A stretch of 16,147 bases of DNA from Armatimonadota bacterium (GTDB lineage: Bacteria; Armatimonadota; JAAZEB01), in the NCBI GenBank assembly GCA_012841485.1, contig DUUU01000325.1:1-16147 (forward strand). The letters are read 5' to 3'. How positions within the stretch are numbered: position 1 is the stretch's first letter; every line of letters begins with the position of its first letter. Shown in pieces: positions 13,306 to 16,147 of this stretch. Both the position numbers and the translations under genes were made by a program. Under the pieces are notes generated by a model, which had not been told where the DNA came from, made no database searches, and saw only the letters and a list, made by a program, of their open reading frames with translations.

Positions 13306-14563
13306 GGCGTACCACTACCGAGAGGGCAAGAAGACCGGTGAACCCAACCAGTCCGAAGAACAGAAAGCGGGCAAGAAGGGGCTTTGGTGCCGGTTCCACC
13401 GGGTCGGCGGCAAGGAGCAGACTGCGCCCCAGCTCCGTCTCGCCCCGACGGGCGACCAGAATGCCCAGCGAGTCGCCGCGCCAGAGCGGGGCGCGCGCCC
13501 TCCCCGGGGTCACCTCCGTGCGCACATCCACCTTCGTGCCGCGAGGCACCACGACCGAGACATCTTTCAGCAACATCGCCTGCACGGAATCTTGAAGCCC
13601 GTTCGTGACGCGCACCTGTGTCAGGGGGGTACCTTTGCGCGCCACGAGGACGCGCTCGTACTGCCGGAAGCCGTGCTCGAGCAGCGTGCGCGAGTCGCCC
13701 CATGAGTTTCCACTCTTGAGCACGACAGAGATGAGCCGCCAGCCATCCTGGGACGCGGACGCGACCAGGCAATGCCCGGCCTGGCGCGTGTAACCCGTCT
13801 TCACGCCATCCACGGCGTCCCAGCGGAAGAGCAGGCGGTTCTTGTTTACTACCACCACATCCTGCTTTTCGATGGAGCGGTCGATCCGCTTTCGCTTGCG
13901 CGCGACCATCTCCGCGAAGAGCGGGTGCTGCATCGCCACGCGAGTCATCTGAGCGAGATCATACGCCGTCGAGTAGTGCTCCTCGGCGTGAAGGCCATGC
14001 GGGTTCATGAAGTGCGTATTCTTCAGCCCCATCTCCTGCGCCCGGGCGTTCATCATCTCGACGAACTTCTCCTCGCTTCCCGCGACGTGCTCGCCCATGG
14101 CGACGCACGCATCATTCGCGGAGCGCAGGAGGAGCGCCCAGAGGAGGTCGCCCGCCGTCAGCTTCTCCCCCGGTTTGAGGTAGAGGCCGGTGTAGGGCGT
14201 CCGTGAGGCATGCTCGCTGGCAACCACGATGTCGTTCGTGCGAACGTGCTCCAGCGCGAGGAGGGCGGTCATGATCTTCGTCGTTGATGCCATGGGCCGC
14301 CGCTGATGCGCCTGCCTCTCGTAGAGGATCTTCCCGGTGTCCGCATCGATGAGGATGGCGCTCTGGGCCGTGATCGGCGGCGGTGCCGGCACCGCGCGCT
14401 CGGTGAACAGGACTTCTCGCACCACCTCGACCTCGCGTGCCGGCGCGCGGCGTTCGATGCGCGGGCGCGCGACAAGGAGCGCCGGTGCGGCTGCCAGCAG
14501 CAGTAGCCACGGCCAGACCCGGCGCCTACGACGTCTTGGGGCGAACAACCTGTCTCTTGCCAT
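13250..14563 (-). CDS. Serine-type D-Ala-D-Ala carboxypeptidase (penicillin-binding protein, DacF/DacB-Bacillus type, peptidase S11)
   Basis: This 437-residue enzyme trims the terminal D-Ala from peptidoglycan stem peptides outside the cytoplasmic membrane. A basic N-terminus (RRRRRR) precedes a membrane helix or uncleaved signal at about 17-32. The peptidase S11 domain at about 62-285 carries all three active-site motifs: STTK at 93-96 (nucleophile S93), SAN at 148-150 and KTG at 255-257. A beta-rich C-terminal domain follows at about 299-385. The end has a clear hydrophobic helix at about 399-418 followed by HGRK and RRRRR, so it is likely anchored at the C-terminus by a true transmembrane helix rather than only an amphipathic one. 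The ATG directly abuts the scpB stop, with GGAAGAA inside scpB as ribosome-binding site. The order scpB-dac-rluB matches Bacillus-type loci. Confidence 0.93.
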   Translation of the reverse strand: MARDRLFAPRRRRRRVWPWLLLLAAAPALLVARPRIERRAPAREVEVVREVLFTERAVPAPPPITAQSAILIDADTGKILYERQAHQRRPMASTTKIMTALLALEHVRTNDIVVASEHASRTPYTGLYLKPGEKLTAGDLLWALLLRSANDACVAMGEHVAGSEEKFVEMMNARAQEMGLKNTHFMNPHGLHAEEHYSTAYDLAQMTRVAMQHPLFAEMVARKRKRIDRSIEKQDVVVVNKNRLLFRWDAVDGVKTGYTRQAGHCLVASASQDGWRLISVVLKSGNSWGDSRTLLEHGFRQYERVLVARKGTPLTQVRVTNGLQDSVQAMLLKDVSVVVPRGTKVDVRTEVTPGRARAPLWRGDSLGILVARRGETELGRSLLLAADPVEPAPKPLLARFLFFGLVGFTGLLALSVVVRHGRKAAQSTGRRRRRFAP

Positions 14564-15061
14564 CTATTCTTCCAAGGGTGGCAGCTCGGCCAGATCCCGG
14601 ATGCCGAGATACCGCAAAAACTCCTCCGTTGTCTTGTAGAGGATCGGGCGACCGGGAGCCTGTTTGCGCCCCGCTTCGCAGATCAACCCTCGGGCCAATA
14701 ACGTTCCCAACACGCCGTCGATTGAAACCCCACGGATCGCTTCTATCTCCGGACCCGTGATCGGCTGTCGGTAGGCAACAATGGCCAGCGTCTCCAGCGC
14801 CGCCCGCGAGAGGCGTTGCGGCTGCACCCGCAGCAGTCGGGTGATGAAGGGGGCATACTCCGGGCGCGTGCAAAGCATCCAGCCCCCGGCAACCTCGGCC
14901 ACCAGAAGCCCGCCCCGCGGCCGGGCCTGCATCTCCTCCAGCACGCGAGCCACGCGCTCCTCCGCCTCCTCCGTCGCATCTGCCAGCCGGTCAAGTGATA
15001 CCGGTTCGCCCGAGGCAAAGAGAAGGGCTTCCAGCACCTCACTCAGCTCTCTATCTTCCAT
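14564..15061 (-). CDS. scpB: Segregation and condensation protein B
   Basis: This 165-residue kleisin-associated protein binds ScpA and SMC to form the bacterial condensin. It has two winged-helix domains: the first (about 1-80) begins with LSEVLEALLFASGEPVSLDRL, and the second (about 85-155) contains SRAALETLAIVAYRQPITGPEIEAIRGV, which is the ScpB signature. The end LYKTTEEFLRYLGIRDLAELPPL is also typical. Its length is within the short end of the family. It lies 10 bases after scpA and touches the carboxypeptidase gene with no gap, which suggests tight coupling. No smc gene is in the window. Confidence 0.96.
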   Translation of the reverse strand: MEDRELSEVLEALLFASGEPVSLDRLADATEEAEERVARVLEEMQARPRGGLLVAEVAGGWMLCTRPEYAPFITRLLRVQPQRLSRAALETLAIVAYRQPITGPEIEAIRGVSIDGVLGTLLARGLICEAGRKQAPGRPILYKTTEEFLRYLGIRDLAELPPLEE

Positions 15062-15071
15062 GTTCGCTCAC

Positions 15072-15818
15072 TCAAGCGGTCGCGTCGGCGGTCGCCTGGG
15101 CCTTTTGAATGTGCAGCTCCGCGAAGGCGTGCGGCTGGCTGACGACAATGCGGCCAAGGCGGAGTAGCTCTAGCACCGCCAGGAAGGTCGCGATGACGTC
15201 TACCCGGGTGAAGGGGCGATCGAAGAGCGACCGGAAGGTGACTCCCTCCGGATGCGCGCTGAGGCGGTGCCAGAGCTCGGCGATCTTCATGCGCACCGTC
15301 ACCTTTTCGCGCTGCATGGTGCGCGCGCCGTGCTCGGTCTCCGCCTCCAGGAGCACCTGCTGCAACGCATCGAGCAACGCCGGCAACGAGAGGTTGGCAA
15401 ACCCCGCCTCGGGGACCAGACTCGCGATCTCCGCTGGCAGCTCACTCCCGCGCGGGAAGACGCGCCCCCACACCTCTGAGCGCTTCTTGAACTGCTCCGC
15501 CGCCTCCTTATAGCGCCGATACTCTTCGAGCATCTGCACCAACTCGGCGCGAGGGTCGGGACCTTCCTCCTCGTCCTCTTGCTTGGGCGCAGGCGGCAGC
15601 AACATGCGTGACTTGATCTCCATCAAGGTCGCCGCCATGACGATGAATTCGCCGGCAACCTCAATATCGAGGGCTTCCAGAAGCTGCAGATAGGCGAGGT
15701 ACTGGTCGGTGATGCGAGCGATCGGGATGTCGTAGATATCAACTTCATGCTTCTGGATCAGGTGCAGAAGCAGATCCAGGGGGCCCGAAAACGCGTCCAA
15801 CTCAACCACATAAGCCAA
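15072..15818 (-). CDS. scpA: Segregation and condensation protein A (kleisin), probable TTG start
   Basis: This 248-residue kleisin bridges the SMC heads of the condensin complex. The N-terminal domain has VELDAFSGPLDLLLHLIQKHEVDIYDIPIARIT near residues 5-37 and GEFIVMAATLMEIKSRMLLP at about 54-73, both diagnostic. An acidic linker (KQEDEEEGPDP) follows, then helices with EEYRRYKEAA, and a C-terminal winged helix (VTFRSLFDRPFTRVDVIATFLAVLELLRLG). The open frame extends upstream to an ATG at 15932, but that ATG lies inside the promoter spacer and the next (15914) overlaps the -10 box, so neither can be in the mRNA. TTG at 15818 has GAGG 7 bases upstream (15829-15826); GTG at 15809 is the alternative. 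Family members begin at this point. Confidence 0.93.
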   Translation of the reverse strand: MAYVVELDAFSGPLDLLLHLIQKHEVDIYDIPIARITDQYLAYLQLLEALDIEVAGEFIVMAATLMEIKSRMLLPPAPKQEDEEEGPDPRAELVQMLEEYRRYKEAAEQFKKRSEVWGRVFPRGSELPAEIASLVPEAGFANLSLPALLDALQQVLLEAETEHGARTMQREKVTVRMKIAELWHRLSAHPEGVTFRSLFDRPFTRVDVIATFLAVLELLRLGRIVVSQPHAFAELHIQKAQATADATA

Positions 15819-15825
15819 AGTTCCG

Positions 15826-15829
15826 CCTC
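15826..15829 (-). promoter_or_regulatory. Shine-Dalgarno GAGG supporting the TTG start of scpA
   Basis: On the minus strand AGGCGGA (15828-15822), with GAGG at 15829-15826, stands about 7 bases before TTG 15818. It is the best ribosome-binding site between the promoter and the first conserved ScpA residues. Confidence 0.5.
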
Positions 15830-15912
15830 GCTCCGCCCAATGGCGCCCCAAGAAGAGAAAGGCCCGCCTGCCCGCTGCAGGAAAGCCCTGGAGGTCCCCT
15901 ACCTCCTTGTTC

Positions 15913-15942
15913 ATTATACCGAAGCGGGCCATCGCCTGTCAA
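15913..15942 (-). promoter_or_regulatory. Consensus sigma-70-type promoter of the scpA-scpB-dac-rluB-ABC operon
   Basis: The minus strand reads TTGACA (15942-15937), an 18-base spacer, then TATAAT (15918-15913). Both hexamers match the consensus perfectly. Transcription should start near 15906, leaving a leader of nearly 90 bases before TTG 15818. This is the strongest promoter-like signal in the window. Confidence 0.85.
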
Positions 15943-16147
15943 ACAAAGCGGCGCGCGCCTTGGGATTCCGAAAGAAGGAGAAGGCCGCGCGCCGGGTTGC
16001 GCGCTGCCGTGAGGCTTCGGATGCCTTATGTCGGAATCTCATGCACGCCCATCGGGGTTCCGAGAGGTGGGAACATCCGGGGCTGTGCGAGCTATCCGGG
16101 ATCGGGGCTTGGCCCCAGCGAGGCGCTCTCGGAGGACGCCGAAGGCG
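15943..16147. other. Region upstream of the scpA promoter, no gene recognised
   Basis: About 205 bases without a supportable gene. It has small inverted repeats: GATTCCGA (15964-15971) with TCGGAATC (16031-16038), GTTCC (16057-16061) with GGAAC (16069-16073), and GGGGC (16104-16108) with GCCCC (16112-16116). Short open frames reach the right edge on the minus strand, and one may be the tail of a gene further on, but none shows a recognisable motif. Confidence 0.3.

Overview
This is a GC-rich bacterial chromosome segment with two convergent gene blocks. It has no mobile elements, CRISPR arrays, tRNA or rRNA that I can see. The plus-strand block (about 1-10963) is most of a Tad/Flp (type IVc) pilus locus. 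In order it holds the 3' end of cpaB, two tandem paralogous cpaC/rcpA outer-membrane secretins, cpaE/tadZ (receiver plus ParA/MinD-like domain), cpaF/tadA (secretion ATPase), tadB, tadC, and a receiver-GGDEF diguanylate cyclase. Pilin, prepilin peptidase and TadE/F-type pseudopilin genes are not in the window; they may lie upstream or elsewhere.

The minus-strand block (about 15942 down to 11064) starts from a consensus sigma-70-type promoter. It reads scpA, scpB, a serine-type D-Ala-D-Ala carboxypeptidase, an RluB-family rRNA pseudouridine synthase, and an ABC ATPase of the cobalamin/siderophore (BtuD/FecE) type that carries an extra C-terminal domain. The genes touch or overlap, except for a 10-base gap after scpA, so they are probably cotranscribed. 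The order scpA-scpB-carboxypeptidase-rluB resembles the arrangement known from Bacillus and relatives.

Secretins, one with a peptidoglycan-binding LysM domain, imply an outer membrane, while the scp-dac-rlu order is Gram-positive-like. A GC-rich diderm of the Terrabacteria, such as Armatimonadota, would fit both. This is inference, not identification.

How the genes work together: CpaF powers pilus assembly through the TadB/TadC inner-membrane platform. CpaE places the machine in the cell, and the secretins form the exit channel. The terminal diguanylate cyclase and the apparently phosphorylatable receiver in CpaE suggest that pilus activity is tied to two-component and cyclic-di-GMP signalling. 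The most unusual points are a tandem duplication of the N-terminal domain inside CpaF, the paired secretins with different N-termini and a promoter between them, the altered Walker A motif of CpaE, and the ABC ATPase fusion that lacks a neighbouring permease.
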